This document shows, piece by piece, positions 5,292 to 5,595 of a DNA stretch of 5,595 bases. Both the position numbers and the translations under genes were made by a program. The notes below the pieces were generated by a model that saw nothing but the letters and a program-made list of their open reading frames with translations, was not told the DNA's origin and made no database searches. Numbering within the stretch: the stretch's first letter is position 1; each line of letters starts with the position of its first letter. This stretch comes from JBDSTZ01 sp039927975 (GTDB lineage: Bacteria; Pseudomonadota; Gammaproteobacteria; Burkholderiales; Burkholderiaceae_D), in assembly GCA_039927975.1 (NCBI GenBank), contig JBDSTZ010000365.1, positions 1 through 5,595 of the forward strand. The letters run 5' to 3'.

Positions 5292-5317
5292 GATATTGAT
5301 TTTCTATAAGCAATATC
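5292..5317 (-). promoter_or_regulatory. Perfect 7-bp dyad over a -10-like box, upstream of the effector gene
   Basis: GATATTG (5292-5298) and CAATATC (5311-5317) are perfect inverted arms separated by 12 bp. On the minus strand the spacer holds TATAGA (5308-5303), a fair -10 box, but no convincing -35 lies 17 bp upstream. The arrangement looks like an operator covering a promoter. It could equally be a leader hairpin if transcription comes from further upstream. Confidence 0.35.
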
Positions 5318-5438
5318 TTGCAGCCGGGAATTTTTTGAAGCGTCGGGCACGTTTGCTCGCACGCTCCTCCGCCAGCTGTACCTGACGGATCGGTGACGCA
5401 GGGCACAGTGGCAAGCCCGCCTCGAACGGCACAAGCCG

Positions 5439-5595
5439 CTATGCGACCTTGCGGAACACCCCGACGATGGTGTCGCTGGAAAACAGGCGCAGCACCGGGA
5501 TAATGCAGGAAATGAGAATGAATTGGGTGTACAGCTTGAGCGGTCCGGAATTGCCGACGCAGCGCAGCCGCTCCAGCAAGCCGTCCTTATGAATC
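5439..5595 (-). CDS. C-terminal 51 residues of an unrecognised protein (partial)
   Basis: An open frame enters from the right edge and ends at TAG (5441-5439). The visible residues begin IHKDGLLERLRCVGNSGP and include a hydrophobic stretch, LYTQFILISCIIPVLRLF, that could be one membrane helix or a buried strand-helix. The end is SSDTIVGVFRKVA. The codon choice is GC-rich like that of neighbouring genes, which supports coding. It lies 215 bp upstream of the effector start on the same strand. No function can be assigned from this fragment. Confidence 0.6.
   Translation of the reverse strand, partial: IHKDGLLERLRCVGNSGPLKLYTQFILISCIIPVLRLFSSDTIVGVFRKVA

Noticed and set aside
5224..5406. N-terminal extension of the YkuD-like protein from a GTG at 5406
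   Set aside because: The 61 extra residues contain uncommon codons, many cysteines and no family similarity. They cross the G8 tract and the dyad, and the domain begins naturally at the ATG at 5223.

Overview
The window looks like chromosomal DNA of a GC-rich betaproteobacterium, most likely Burkholderiales and perhaps an Oxalobacteraceae relative such as Massilia, Duganella or Janthinobacterium. This rests on the wording of the CarA and CarB proteins, the carA-carB arrangement, and the GC-rich codon use. The family-level placement is inference from sequence feel, not a search.

Layout. (1) Positions 1-1790, minus strand: the 5' part of carB (cut by the window edge at residue 208) and complete carA, joined stop-to-start (TAAATG). 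They encode carbamoyl-phosphate synthetase for pyrimidine and arginine synthesis. (2) Positions 1791-1970: the carAB control region, with a good sigma70 promoter (TTGCCG-17-TATAAT) and a leader of about 140 nt. The leader can fold in two mutually exclusive ways next to the Shine-Dalgarno. (3) Positions 2009-2494, plus strand: an unrecognised 138-residue protein with its own promoter, divergent from carAB. (4) Positions 2495-2639: a convergent gap holding a GC-rich hairpin, a degraded REP-like dispersed palindrome and another imperfect inverted repeat. (5) Positions 2640-4085, minus strand: a patatin-like lipoprotein followed by a GlcG/HbpS-family protein, probably co-transcribed. (6) Positions 4248-5223, minus strand: a compact two-gene cassette. 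A small L,D-transpeptidase-like (YkuD/Tlde1-type) protein overlaps by 8 nt an exported four-cysteine protein, and the pair is followed by a short terminator. It reads as a peptidoglycan-targeting antibacterial effector with its periplasmic immunity protein. Its start is preceded by a G8 tract at the ribosome binding site and by a perfect 7-bp dyad. (7) Positions 5439-5595, minus strand: the last 51 residues of an unrecognised, partly hydrophobic protein.

How the parts relate. CarA supplies ammonia from glutamine to CarB. The lipoprotein and GlcG-like protein are adjacent but have no obvious shared pathway. The most notable unit is the putative effector-immunity cassette. It carries no secretion-system gene inside the window, so type VI delivery is an inference from family knowledge. 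No tRNA, rRNA, CRISPR array, transposase or complete insertion sequence was seen.
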